A program made the position numbers and the translations under genes. A stretch of 64,000 nt of DNA from Chishuiella changwenlii (GTDB lineage Bacteria > Bacteroidota > Bacteroidia > Flavobacteriales > Weeksellaceae), in the NCBI RefSeq assembly GCF_900142565.1, contig NZ_FRBH01000002.1, forward strand, positions 124,001-188,000. Reading direction: 5' to 3'. Positions within the stretch are counted from its first letter, which is position 1; each line of letters begins with the position of its first letter. Shown here piece after piece: positions 9,654 through 18,241 of the stretch. The notes under the pieces are model-generated. The model saw only the letters and a program-made list of their open reading frames with translations, made no database searches and was not told where the DNA came from.

Positions 9654-9682
9654 AATAAGTTACTTAAAATAAGTAACTTATT
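9654..9682 (-). terminator. Hairpin downstream of the rfb operon, probable terminator
   Basis: Perfect 13-bp inverted repeat with a 3-nt loop (AATAAGTTACTTA / TAAGTAACTTATT), 43 nt past the stop of the glycosyltransferase gene ending at 9725. On the minus strand it is followed by an imperfect T-rich run. It fits an intrinsic terminator for the 22370-9725 transcript. The stem is AT-rich, so its strength is uncertain. Confidence 0.55.
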
Positions 9683-9724
9683 ATTAGTGTATTAGAATTT
9701 ATGTATTATTTCAAAAAGATATAT

Positions 9725-10471
9725 TCATCCTATAATTTTGTTTGGTTCAGAATGAAAAGTAGTTAATTGTCTTTTTTCAATTTCAAAATAATTAAAGAAG
9801 TTACTCTTGGGTTTTTCATAAGTATCATGACAAATAAAAGTATTTGGAGTAACACCAATCTTTAAATTTTTAAAAGTAACACGTCGACAATAATTATCAT
9901 CTTCACCATAATGAAAAAAAGAAGGATTAAAACCTCCAACTATTTTAAGACATTTTTTTGTTATAAACCAAGAAGCAGCATAAGATTCTATCGTTTCATA
10001 AAGCTCTTTAGTTTGTTTCTTTAAAACAAAATCAGAGAAAAAATCTTTATTGAACTTACTACTTATAGAATAAGAAAAACCATTTTCTAATCTTTCTCCT
10101 GTTCCGTCAAGTTGTAAGGGACTTATGATACCGAAATCTTCATTATTCTGAGATATTCTAACTAATTCTGAGATTGTTTTGGGTTCTATCCAAGCATCTT
10201 GATTAAGTAGAAAAACAGCATCTGCATTTTTTTCTAAAGCTAGTTTAATTCCAAGATTATTGGCTCCTCCAAAACCTAAATTTTTATCAGATTTTATAAG
10301 CTCTATTTCAGGAAAGTTTTGTTCTATATACTTAACACTTTCGTCTTTGGAATTGTTATCTATAGCAATTACTTGTAGAGGATGTTCTGAATTTCTTAAA
10401 GAGGAGAAGCATTTTTGTATCCAATCTCTATGCATCCCATTATAGATGACAATTATAGCATAAACATTCAT
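9725..10471 (-). CDS. Glycosyltransferase family 2, rhamnosyltransferase-like
   Basis: GT2 enzyme of 248 residues of the subgroup that uses DNNS instead of DD: VIAIDNNSKDES near residues 35-46. NLGFGGANNLGI around 65-76 and LNQDAWIEP near 93-101 match the nucleotide and metal sites of rhamnosyl- and related transferases. FHYGEDDNYCRR near 185-196 is the acceptor/base region. It is shorter than the usual 280-320 residues of this subgroup, but the C-terminus looks natural. The start has the AACCTATG context seen at other genes here. It is the last gene of the large rfb operon. Confidence 0.88.
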   Translation of the reverse strand: MNVYAIIVIYNGMHRDWIQKCFSSLRNSEHPLQVIAIDNNSKDESVKYIEQNFPEIELIKSDKNLGFGGANNLGIKLALEKNADAVFLLNQDAWIEPKTISELVRISQNNEDFGIISPLQLDGTGERLENGFSYSISSKFNKDFFSDFVLKKQTKELYETIESYAASWFITKKCLKIVGGFNPSFFHYGEDDNYCRRVTFKNLKIGVTPNTFICHDTYEKPKSNFFNYFEIEKRQLTTFHSEPNKIIG

Positions 10472-10500
10472 AGGTTTTTAGGTTTTATTTTGATTAGTAT

Positions 10501-11337
10501 TTATTTTTTAAATTTATCAAAAAATGAAGTAAAAAAACTCATTATCTTAAATCTTTTGCTAATAAAAAATTTTTCAAAATTCTTATTAAGCGACTTTGTT
10601 TTTTGTAATTTTTCTAATAATTCAAAATAAGTTCCAAACTCTTTTAAATATTTTTCTTTATGTTTATTTAAGATATAGTTTTCATATTCATTTTTTAAAA
10701 TTGAATTATTGTGAATTTCAACATTTCTAGAATCCTTTTTTATTCTATAATAAAAAACAGTGTCTTGAATATAAATAACTTTATCATTTTTTTCTAGTAG
10801 TGATATCCAGAAATCCCAATCCTCTAATCCTTTTTTTAAATAGCTATCATATTTTACGCCTTTATCATAATCTGCTCTTTTATAAAAGGCAGAAACATAT
10901 ATTATGTTACTAGCTAAAATATTATCAAAACTATATTCTCTTAATACAAAAGGTCCATTTTCATAATCAAATAATTCAGCTTTTCCATAAATTAGTTTAA
11001 TGTCTTGTTTAAAATGTTCAGACGCTTTTTCTAAATAGGTTAAGCTTATTTTATCATCGCCATCTAGCGGTAAAATCCAATCTCCAGAAGAATTTTCAAT
11101 TGCATAATTACGAGCATTAGCAACTCCTGAATTTTCTTGAAAAAGATATTTAAACCTATGATCTTTATCTACCCAAGTTTGTGCAATTTTTTCAGTATCA
11201 TCCTGTGATCCATCGTTTATAATTATACATTCCCAATTTTGATAAGTTTGATCTAAAACTGATTGTAAACATTCGTCCAAATATTCTGATTGATTATAAC
11301 AAGGAACAATTATTGAAACTAATGGTGCATTTTTCAT
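10501..11337 (-). CDS. Glycosyltransferase family 2
   Basis: GT2 enzyme of 278 residues: VSIIVPCYNQSEYLDECL at the start, INDGSQDDT holding the first acidic site near 39-41, LDGDDKIS near 92-99 for metal binding, and GLEDWDFWISLL as the acceptor-side ED motif. The basic, Phe-rich C-terminus may be membrane-associated. Its ATG overlaps the stop of the upstream gene at 11334-11337 (4 bp), showing tight coupling in the operon. Confidence 0.92.
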   Translation of the reverse strand: MKNAPLVSIIVPCYNQSEYLDECLQSVLDQTYQNWECIIINDGSQDDTEKIAQTWVDKDHRFKYLFQENSGVANARNYAIENSSGDWILPLDGDDKISLTYLEKASEHFKQDIKLIYGKAELFDYENGPFVLREYSFDNILASNIIYVSAFYKRADYDKGVKYDSYLKKGLEDWDFWISLLEKNDKVIYIQDTVFYYRIKKDSRNVEIHNNSILKNEYENYILNKHKEKYLKEFGTYFELLEKLQKTKSLNKNFEKFFISKRFKIMSFFTSFFDKFKK

Positions 11338-12251
11338 TGTTTTATGGCGTTTTTGTTTAGTATGTATTTTTTATACGGGATGGTTAATATTTTTATAGGT
11401 TGATTGATGTATAAATATATTGAAAATAAATTCAGACTACTTTTCTTTTTAAGCTTCCATGCACGGAAAATTTGCTCTTTTAAAATGTTTTCAACATTTT
11501 CTTTGGCTATATACTTATGATATTTATTTAAAAGATCTTCAAAGAAATAATAACTTGCTTCTTCTTTTAAGTTATTATTTTTATCATTACTAACATCTCC
11601 AGATATACTTTTTTCAGAAAATCTAACTAAAACATGAGTAGAATTTATAAAATAGATTCCATGAGGAATAGATAATTGTACCACTGCCATATCATCTGAA
11701 TGCCATGCTAGAGGGTATTTTTTAAAACGATATTCTTTATATTCAGATAATTTAAAAATATGTTCTGATAAGCTAGATCTTTCGGAAAGTAAAAATTTTC
11801 CTTCTAAAAAAGTCTTTGTTGAAATTATTTTTTGATAAGATGAAAATGTAGTATTCTGAATAGAGTTTTCATCAATTAAACATTGAGATATTTTTACAAT
11901 ACTAATTTTTTGATTTTCTATTTGTTCAATGTTTTTATAAAACTCTTCAACAAAATTATCAGCAATCATATCATCATCACCCAAAATTTGAAACCATTCT
12001 TCTGTCACATTTTCAAGAATCCTTTCCCATTGAGAAGCAAGATTTTTTCCGCCTAAATTTTCTTTATAATCGAAGTATTGATAATTTGTCTTATCAAAAT
12101 ATTTGTCAATAAGTTGTAAAGGATTGTTCGGGCTAAGATCATTACCTATATATAATGTAAAACGTTTATCAGTTTGTTGATAGATAGATAGCAATGTTTC
12201 TTCAAAGAAATCTATCTTGTAATATGGTACAACAATGGCAAGTTTGTTCAT
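11334..12251 (-). CDS. Glycosyltransferase family 2
   Basis: GT2 enzyme of 305 residues. It begins LAIVVPYYKIDFFEETLLSI, has GNDLSPNN for the first acidic site (ND rather than DD, near 36-37) and LGDDDMIAD near 92-100 for metal binding. WHSDDMAV in the acceptor domain supplies the later acidic pair. It is one base away from, or overlaps, both neighbours, so it belongs to a polycistronic mRNA. The acceptor sugar is unknown. Confidence 0.9.
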   Translation of the reverse strand: MNKLAIVVPYYKIDFFEETLLSIYQQTDKRFTLYIGNDLSPNNPLQLIDKYFDKTNYQYFDYKENLGGKNLASQWERILENVTEEWFQILGDDDMIADNFVEEFYKNIEQIENQKISIVKISQCLIDENSIQNTTFSSYQKIISTKTFLEGKFLLSERSSLSEHIFKLSEYKEYRFKKYPLAWHSDDMAVVQLSIPHGIYFINSTHVLVRFSEKSISGDVSNDKNNNLKEEASYYFFEDLLNKYHKYIAKENVENILKEQIFRAWKLKKKSSLNLFSIYLYINQPIKILTIPYKKYILNKNAIKQ

Positions 12252-13270
12252 TAAACTAAGTTTTTATATTTCTGCATCGGTTTCTCAACATAATGCCATG
12301 ATAAATAAGCTAAAAAGTAAGTAATTATAATACTATAAATAGTTAACTCTAAAACATTCAAATTTAAATAATTCATCAATATTTGTTGTACTAGAAATCC
12401 ATATATGTATACTCCATAAGAAATATCACCAAATTTTTCTCCAATACTGCTAATGTATTTAGTTTTTAATGTACCAACTAATAAGATTAATACTGGTAGT
12501 GTTAATGGAGCTACTACTTTAAATTGAGTAAAATACAGAGATAAAAATAATAATATTAAAAGGCTTATTCTTGTATATAGATTATTAAATTTTTCAAATT
12601 TTACAAAATATAACAAACTTCCAGCTAGGAAATAAGTAGATAATCTATATAGTTCTTTTGTGTCGAGGTATATATAATTAAATAGCTTTGATAGAAAATT
12701 TGGTTTAAAAATATATAAAGAATAAGAAGCTATAAAACATAACAAAACTATGTGAAATATATACTTACTTTTTTTAAACGGAAATAATAATACAAGTACA
12801 ATATACATCGTAAATTCATAGCTTAAAGACCATAAACTTCCGTTAATAGCTTTAGGGTATGGATTTGATTCAAAAATACCATTGATAAAATATTGGACTT
12901 TGTATAGGGACAAATTATTAGGTAAATATGTCCAATATTCTTTTTCAGAGAATATACTATTACCTTTATAAAAGAAAGGTAGTATAATCAAAGAGATTAA
13001 CATTAGTATAATTAATGCAGGATATAGTCTTAATACTCTTTTCCAGATATAATTTTTTATGGTTTTACTATATTTTAAACTTGTAAAAATTAGATAACCA
13101 CTTAAAATAAAAAATATATCAACAGATAAACTTCCGAAACCTAATTGACCATTGGTTATTGAAGCAAAAAATTCATCTTTACCTGTTAAAGGAAAAGAAT
13201 GAGATAGTATAACAGCACTCGAAAAGACTAATCTTAAAAAGTCAAAGTTATTTTCGGATCTTTCTGCCAT
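12251..13270 (-). CDS. Acyltransferase 3 family membrane protein (OafA/NodX-like)
   Basis: Integral membrane protein of 339 residues with about ten hydrophobic segments. The N-terminal FDFLRLVFSSAVILSHSF carries the Arg and His conserved in acyltransferase-3 proteins, RLYPALIILM matches the conserved R-x10-type loop, and it ends WHYVEKPMQKYK, the typical family terminus. Family members transfer acetyl or other acyl groups from the cytoplasm to sugars of O-antigens across the membrane. A second member lies at 15910-16944, so the glycan may be acylated at two positions. It overlaps the downstream GT2 gene by one base. Confidence 0.9.
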   Translation of the reverse strand: MAERSENNFDFLRLVFSSAVILSHSFPLTGKDEFFASITNGQLGFGSLSVDIFFILSGYLIFTSLKYSKTIKNYIWKRVLRLYPALIILMLISLIILPFFYKGNSIFSEKEYWTYLPNNLSLYKVQYFINGIFESNPYPKAINGSLWSLSYEFTMYIVLVLLFPFKKSKYIFHIVLLCFIASYSLYIFKPNFLSKLFNYIYLDTKELYRLSTYFLAGSLLYFVKFEKFNNLYTRISLLILLFLSLYFTQFKVVAPLTLPVLILLVGTLKTKYISSIGEKFGDISYGVYIYGFLVQQILMNYLNLNVLELTIYSIIITYFLAYLSWHYVEKPMQKYKNLV

Positions 13271-13297
13271 TTTTAATAGGTTTATGGTTATTACGGT

Positions 13298-14800
13298 TTA
13301 TTTTTTTAATAAATAGAATTTAATACCTGGTGTGTAATCTATATTTCTGTTTTTATTTAAACTATAAAAAGCAACTTTTAATTTATTTATAAAATTTAAA
13401 TTTTCAGTAAAATCAAAATGTTTTATTTGTAGCCCACCATGATCTAAAATAGAAACTATTTCTTCATTTCTTCTATCTAAGAATACATCATTGTTAAATT
13501 CATTTATTCGATGTGATAAATTTTTAGAATTTAAATAAAGTTGGTGTATTTTATTTTTCCAATGAATTAATTCGTATCTATCTTTTACATACCTATACTG
13601 CTTTTCTGTAACATTACTTCTGTAAGATTCGTCTTCAATAAGTTGATAAATACTACTTCTCCAATCTTCAATATTTTTCGGATAAATGATATAATCATTT
13701 TCAGAGTTCATAAATAAACTAAAAACTTCAGATGCATTATAATGTAATTGGAATGGTATTTTCTTTAATGCAGGTTTTAATAAAGCTGTAAATGATGGCA
13801 TAGGAAAGCCTTCTATATAAATGTCAGATTTATTTTCAATTTCATTAAGCACTTCATGAGAAAGAAAACCATGATAAATAATTCGCTCATGATTATACTT
13901 TAAAGCATAATCTGAATCAGAAGAAATACCTACGATATTAATTTTTACATTATCATATTTTGAAGCTATTTTAAACATTTCTTCAAGAAAATTATATTCT
14001 TCATTTGGTAAATATTTATAATAAGTTCCAGTTGAGAGTATATTTATAATTTCCGAACCTCTATCAACATTTTTTATTTCTTGGTTTTCTATAGGAATAG
14101 GCAAAAAGAATTGTTGAGAAATTTGTCTTCTAATTATATCAACTTTAATATTACTCTCTCTAATTTGTAAAAGAACATCTGTTATTGATGCGCCTAGCCA
14201 AAAAACATGATCTGCATGATTTACCATATAAACAGGTATTTCGAGATTAGGATTAGATAATACTAAATTAATTATTACATCATCGGGATGTGTGTGTAAT
14301 ATAATTAAGTCATATCCTTTGAAAAGTAATTGATTTAATTCTTTAGCTGTTTCTATTTTAGAATCTGAATAAACAGAAAATAAGTTGACTGATTCTACAT
14401 TTTTTATATTACTTATTATAACATTATTTAAGTCATTAAGAGTTTGTCGAGTAGAAACAATTGTATGTTTACTATCAGTATCATTATCTATCCAATTAAA
14501 TAATAATTTAGAATGCCCTCCTGTTGAGCTTAATTCTGAAGAAATATGTAGAATTTCAAAATCTTGATTTTTATTTTTTGAAATGATTTCATCTTTTGAA
14601 TAAATTATCTCACTTCCTATTCTGTTAAGAACGTTTTCTAAATAATTACTTCTATAATAGCCAGAAAAATTAAACCAAGCAAATTCTGAACTTTTTTCTA
14701 TTTTATTAATGCAGTCTTCGTATAGCTTTTTGTTATAAAGTGTTTTAACTATTTCTAGACTTTTCTTAAAGTATTTATTATTTTGTAAAATAATAGACAT
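13298..14800 (-). CDS. Glycosyltransferase (GT4-like), 500 residues
   Basis: A large, probably GT-B fold transferase. The central region begins EILHISSELSSTGGHSKLLF, a GGH-type glycine loop as in GT4 acceptor domains. Later INILSTGTYYKYLPNEEYNF and IVGISSDSDYAL resemble the donor-domain strands, and DIYIEGFPMPSFTALLKPAL takes the place of the E-x7-E segment. The N-terminal 70 residues and the C-terminal 70 residues look like additions to the usual catalytic pair. The classical second Glu is not obvious, so catalysis may differ from standard GT4. It lies between the aminotransferase gene (6 bp) and an acyltransferase gene (27 bp). Confidence 0.75.
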   Translation of the reverse strand: MSIILQNNKYFKKSLEIVKTLYNKKLYEDCINKIEKSSEFAWFNFSGYYRSNYLENVLNRIGSEIIYSKDEIISKNKNQDFEILHISSELSSTGGHSKLLFNWIDNDTDSKHTIVSTRQTLNDLNNVIISNIKNVESVNLFSVYSDSKIETAKELNQLLFKGYDLIILHTHPDDVIINLVLSNPNLEIPVYMVNHADHVFWLGASITDVLLQIRESNIKVDIIRRQISQQFFLPIPIENQEIKNVDRGSEIINILSTGTYYKYLPNEEYNFLEEMFKIASKYDNVKINIVGISSDSDYALKYNHERIIYHGFLSHEVLNEIENKSDIYIEGFPMPSFTALLKPALKKIPFQLHYNASEVFSLFMNSENDYIIYPKNIEDWRSSIYQLIEDESYRSNVTEKQYRYVKDRYELIHWKNKIHQLYLNSKNLSHRINEFNNDVFLDRRNEEIVSILDHGGLQIKHFDFTENLNFINKLKVAFYSLNKNRNIDYTPGIKFYLLKK

Positions 14801-14806
14801 GAAAAA

Positions 14807-15907
14807 TTAAAATTTATTTATAACGTCAATAATAGTATTCACTTCTTCAGCTGTCATTACTGGACTAATAGGTATACTTAAAACTTCTTTATGCATCTTC
14901 TCTGTAATAGGAAATGATAAATTGTTTAATTCTTGATACGCTTCTTGTTGATGAGGTGGAATAGGGTAATGAATAATCGTTTGAATATTATTTTCAGTTA
15001 AATAATTCTGTAAATCATCTCTATCTTCAATTCTAATAACATATACATGCCATACATGCTCATTACTATCAGTAGGAATTTCTGGTAATTTTATCTTAGG
15101 ATTATTGATTTCGTTATTGTAACGATTCGCTATTTGTCTTCTTTTTTCATTTTCATCATCAATAAAAGGAAGTTTTACATCTAAAACAGCAGCTTGTATT
15201 TCATCTAAACGAGAATTTAAACCTTTATAAATGTTAATATATTTCTGATTGGATCCGTAATTCGCAATAGCGCGAATAGCTAAAGCTAATTTTTCATCAT
15301 TTGTTGTTACAGCTCCACCATCTCCTAATGCGCCTAAGTTTTTGCCTGGATAAAAACTAAATCCAGCAGCGTCACCTAAATTTCCTGTTTTTATATTGTT
15401 CCAACTTGCCCCGATTGCTTGAGCATTGTCTTCGACAATTTTTAAATTATATTTTTCTGCAATATTTTTTAATTCATTATTAAAAACTACACGACCTTGT
15501 AAATGAACAATTAAAATACTTTTAGTTCTAGGAGTGATTGCTTCTTCAATTTTTGAAATATCTATATTGAAATTATCATCATTTGGTTCAACCAAAACGG
15601 GGATTAAACCATTATCAGATAATGCAAGAATAGATGCAATATATGTGTTGGCTGGAACAATAACTTCGTCACCAATTTGCATAATTCCTAATTCTATGTA
15701 TGCTCTATATATTAGACGTAAAGCGTCTAAACCATTGGCAACACCAATGGCATAATTTGTACCAATGTATTGAGCTAAATTTTCTTCAAAAGATTTAACT
15801 TCGCTACCAAGTAAGTACCAACCAGAACGAAAAACGTCTAATAATTTATTTTCAATTGCTTGTTGATGGAGTAGATTTATTTTTTGTAGGTCTAGGAATT
15901 TTATCAT
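14807..15907 (-). CDS. fdtB: DegT/DnrJ/EryC1 aminotransferase, FdtB/QdtB-type
   Basis: PLP-dependent sugar aminotransferase of 366 residues. It starts [13 protein letters not shown] as FdtB-type enzymes do. [18 protein letters not shown] around 180-197 holds the Lys that forms the PLP Schiff base, and [11 protein letters not shown] near 155-165 holds the Asp that pairs with the pyridine nitrogen. With the ketoisomerases and acetyltransferase next door it should convert dTDP-3-keto-6-deoxyhexose to the 3-amino sugar on the way to dTDP-Fuc3NAc or dTDP-Qui3NAc. The gene is separated from its partners only by the acyltransferase at 15910-16944. Which epimer is made cannot be told here. Confidence 0.85.
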   Translation of the reverse strand: MIKFLDLQKINLLHQQAIENKLLDVFRSGWYLLGSEVKSFEENLAQYIGTNYAIGVANGLDALRLIYRAYIELGIMQIGDEVIVPANTYIASILALSDNGLIPVLVEPNDDNFNIDISKIEEAITPRTKSILIVHLQGRVVFNNELKNIAEKYNLKIVEDNAQAIGASWNNIKTGNLGDAAGFSFYPGKNLGALGDGGAVTTNDEKLALAIRAIANYGSNQKYINIYKGLNSRLDEIQAAVLDVKLPFIDDENEKRRQIANRYNNEINNPKIKLPEIPTDSNEHVWHVYVIRIEDRDDLQNYLTENNIQTIIHYPIPPHQQEAYQELNNLSFPITEKMHKEVLSIPISPVMTAEEVNTIIDVINKF

Positions 15908-15909
15908 TT

Positions 15910-16944
15910 TTAGATTATTTTTTTAAAAATTTTATTCATTGGTTTTTCAATAAACTTATAAGATATGAAACTTATAAATAGAGATGTTGTTAATATTAAA
16001 AAAATTAAAATAGTGTTATTAGATATCATTAAATACTTACTGATAAATAAAATAACCAAATAATGAATCATATAAAAACAAAAACTTATTTCCCCTAAAT
16101 ATACAAATACCTTATGAGATAATAATTTGTTAATTAATATTGGTTTATAGTCTTTTATATAATATTGAGAGGATACACTTAATATAATAAGTGACATAGG
16201 TATCCAGTAATAACTTGAATATCTATATGATAGATGAATTTCTTCATGGAAGTAGAAAAACAGTGTAAAAATAATTAATGCAGAAAACTCAATTATTATA
16301 CTATTTTTTTTTATATAATTTTTTGATTTAATTAAATCACACAAATAAAATAAGTAAATACCGATTATAAAATCAACAATTCGCATTAAAGGGAATATGT
16401 AAATATAATAATGTTGTTTTTCAATTGGAGTATAAGTTGTTATACTTATTACTGTTACACATAGTATTATAGTAACAATGGTTTTTAAAGTAAAACTTAT
16501 TTTTCTAAAAAATGAAATTATAAAAGGAAATAGTAAATAGAAGAAAAATTCATCTGATATACTCCATGAAGGGGCGTTGTAAGAAAAATAAATTTCTTGA
16601 TTTGGAAAAAAACTTTGAATACTAAAAATCTGTATTATAAACTTATATACTGAACCCTTAACAATAAAAATTGAAAGTAATAAGGTTAATAAATAGACTG
16701 GATAAATTCTTGCTAACCTATATAAATAAAATTTCCTAATATAAGATTTAGTAATAGTATTGTAGTTTAATGAAAGAACAAAACCACTTAAAATGAAAAA
16801 AAAGCTTACACCTAAAAACCCCTCTTTAAAAACTTGATTATATATTAAAGAGTAAAATTTTGAATTTTCTAAAAAACTTAGATGACTTAAAAATACAAAA
16901 AAAGCAAAAAAAAATCTAAGAGATGTTAATGGTTTTATTATCAT
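15910..16944 (-). CDS. Acyltransferase 3 family membrane protein
   Basis: Polytopic membrane protein of 344 residues. [20 protein letters not shown] at the start has the Arg/His pair of acyltransferase-3 enzymes, [18 protein letters not shown] is the conserved SWSLSxE-like segment, and it ends [13 protein letters not shown]. It probably O-acylates the glycan repeat or caps it. It is inserted between the Fdt-type acetyltransferase and aminotransferase genes with gaps of 2 and 12 bp. The start has the AACCTATG context that recurs in this locus. It is distinct in sequence from the acyltransferase at 12251-13270. Confidence 0.88.
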   Translation of the reverse strand: MIIKPLTSLRFFFAFFVFLSHLSFLENSKFYSLIYNQVFKEGFLGVSFFFILSGFVLSLNYNTITKSYIRKFYLYRLARIYPVYLLTLLLSIFIVKGSVYKFIIQIFSIQSFFPNQEIYFSYNAPSWSISDEFFFYLLFPFIISFFRKISFTLKTIVTIILCVTVISITTYTPIEKQHYYIYIFPLMRIVDFIIGIYLFYLCDLIKSKNYIKKNSIIIEFSALIIFTLFFYFHEEIHLSYRYSSYYWIPMSLIILSVSSQYYIKDYKPILINKLLSHKVFVYLGEISFCFYMIHYLVILFISKYLMISNNTILIFLILTTSLFISFISYKFIEKPMNKIFKKII

Positions 16945-16956
16945 AGGTTAACTTGG

Positions 16957-17418
16957 TTATTTATTAGGTTTCATAAATTTTGCTGGATTACCTATCCATA
17001 TTTCACCATCGGGAACATTTTTTGTAACGACACTTCCAGCTCCAATTAATACGTTTTCACCTATTGTAATACCAGCTAAAATTGTAGCATTCGCACCAAT
17101 TGAAGCCCCTTTTTTTATTACAGTTTTTTCAAAACTTGTTGGATATTGTTTAGATTTGGGAAACAAATCATTTGTAAATGTAACATTTGGTCCAATGAAG
17201 ACATTATCCTCTAAGGTAACTCCATCCCAAATTTGTACACCTGGTTTTATTGTTACATTATCTCCAATTATAACATCATTTTCAATAAAAACTTGACAAT
17301 TGATATTACAATTTTTTCCAATGATAGCATTTTTAAGTACAACACAAAATTGCCAAATAGAAGTATCTTCTCCTATATTTTCACTTTGTACATCTGCTAA
17401 ATGATGAATTTTAATCAT
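16957..17418 (-). CDS. fdtC: dTDP-3-amino-3,6-dideoxyhexose N-acetyltransferase, FdtC/QdtC-like
   Basis: A left-handed beta-helix acyltransferase of 153 residues made of hexapeptide repeats, for example [20 protein letters not shown] and [16 protein letters not shown]. The start [20 protein letters not shown] and the end GNPAKFMK are typical of sugar N-acetyltransferases of the FdtC/QdtC/WbpD group. It would acetylate the 3-amino group made by the aminotransferase at 14807-15907 using acetyl-CoA. Its ATG overlaps the upstream ketoisomerase gene by 8 bp. The function is inferred from family and context together. Confidence 0.82.
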   Translation of the reverse strand: MIKIHHLADVQSENIGEDTSIWQFCVVLKNAIIGKNCNINCQVFIENDVIIGDNVTIKPGVQIWDGVTLEDNVFIGPNVTFTNDLFPKSKQYPTSFEKTVIKKGASIGANATILAGITIGENVLIGAGSVVTKNVPDGEIWIGNPAKFMKPNK

Positions 17419-17836
17419 TTTTATAATAAGTTAAATATTCATTGTAATCTCTTATATAATCATTCTCATTATAATTATGAGAAGCTAAAACCAAACAAAT
17501 AGAACCAGAAGAAAAATTAACTTCTGAGGCCCATATTCCTGGAGGAATATGTAATCCTATATTTGGAGAGTTAAGTAAAACTTGTCTTTTAATTTTACCA
17601 TCATCCAATAATACTTCAAAAGCCCCTGATGCAGCAATTAAAAACTGATGACATTCTTTGTGAGCATGTGCTCCTCTACTTTCTCCTCCTGGGATATCGT
17701 ATAAATAGAAAACACGATTAATATCAAATGGTATATCTTCAGAATTTTCTACAGGAGTAATATTTCCCGATCTATTTTTAAGTTTTCTTAATTGTAGTAA
17801 ACTACAATCATAAACTGTAACTTTATTTTTAGTCAT
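17411..17836 (-). CDS. fdtA: dTDP-4-oxo-6-deoxyglucose 3,4-ketoisomerase, FdtA/QdtA-like
   Basis: Cupin-fold enzyme of 141 residues that moves the keto group of dTDP-4-keto-6-deoxyglucose from C4 to C3. [20 protein letters not shown] near residues 37-56 holds the HAH pair that is catalytic in FdtA, and [11 protein letters not shown] is the conserved later strand. [14 protein letters not shown] is the usual C-terminal signature. It overlaps both neighbours by 8 bp, with a paralogue directly upstream. FdtA (galacto product) and QdtA (gluco product) cannot be separated by eye. Confidence 0.87.
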   Translation of the reverse strand: MTKNKVTVYDCSLLQLRKLKNRSGNITPVENSEDIPFDINRVFYLYDIPGGESRGAHAHKECHQFLIAASGAFEVLLDDGKIKRQVLLNSPNIGLHIPPGIWASEVNFSSGSICLVLASHNYNENDYIRDYNEYLTYYKND

Positions 17837-18239
17837 TTTGATTAGCTTTTAGGTTTAAAAAATCATCAAAATCTCTAATATATTCATCTTCATTATAAGA
17901 TAAATCTGTGGCAATAAAAGCTAAAGAATTAGTAGAAAAATTTTCTATTCTTCTCCAAGTCATTTTAGGAACATATAGTCCATAATATGATCTATTTAAA
18001 GAAAATTTCATTTCTTTTTCGCCATTATGTAAAATAACATCAAAAGAACCAGATAGTGCTATAATTAATTCATTTTGATTTTTAAATGCATGGCTTCCTC
18101 TAATCTCTCCTCCTGGAACATCATAAATCCAATAAGTTCTATTTATCTTAAAAGGTAATTGATTTGGATATTCAAAAAATGAAAGATTACCTCTAGGATC
18201 TTCAATTTTAGGTAGTTCGATTATTTTTATTTCACTCAT
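17829..18239 (-). CDS. Second FdtA/QdtA-like cupin, catalytic His pair incomplete
   Basis: A tandem paralogue of the neighbouring ketoisomerase, 136 residues. It keeps the fold signatures YWIYDVPGGEIRGSHAF, GLYVPKMTW and YNEDEYIRDFDDFL. However, the HAH of the active site reads HAF, and the nearby H-Q-F of its partner reads N-E-L. I therefore expect weak activity, a changed reaction, or a structural role such as a heterodimer partner. I place the start at the ATG at 18239, directly after the Wzt stop (TGATTATG), rather than at an upstream TTG. Pairs of such cupins are found in other sugar loci, but I cannot state what this copy does. Confidence 0.8.
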   Translation of the reverse strand: MSEIKIIELPKIEDPRGNLSFFEYPNQLPFKINRTYWIYDVPGGEIRGSHAFKNQNELIIALSGSFDVILHNGEKEMKFSLNRSYYGLYVPKMTWRRIENFSTNSLAFIATDLSYNEDEYIRDFDDFLNLKANQND

Positions 18240-18241
18240 AA

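Larger units (their letters stand above)
8948..9724. other. 777-bp gap without a recognisable gene
   Basis: Very AT-rich stretch between two minus-strand glycosyltransferase modules. I see a candidate promoter on the minus strand near its left side (9076-9083), a perfect hairpin near its right side (9654-9682), a TCATATATATGA palindrome at 9309-9320, and a 43-codon open frame (9189-9320, plus strand) that I do not trust. No remnant of a transposase or of a glycosyltransferase was recognised. It separates the large rfb operon from the distal glycosyltransferase module and may be the scar of a deletion. Confidence 0.6.
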
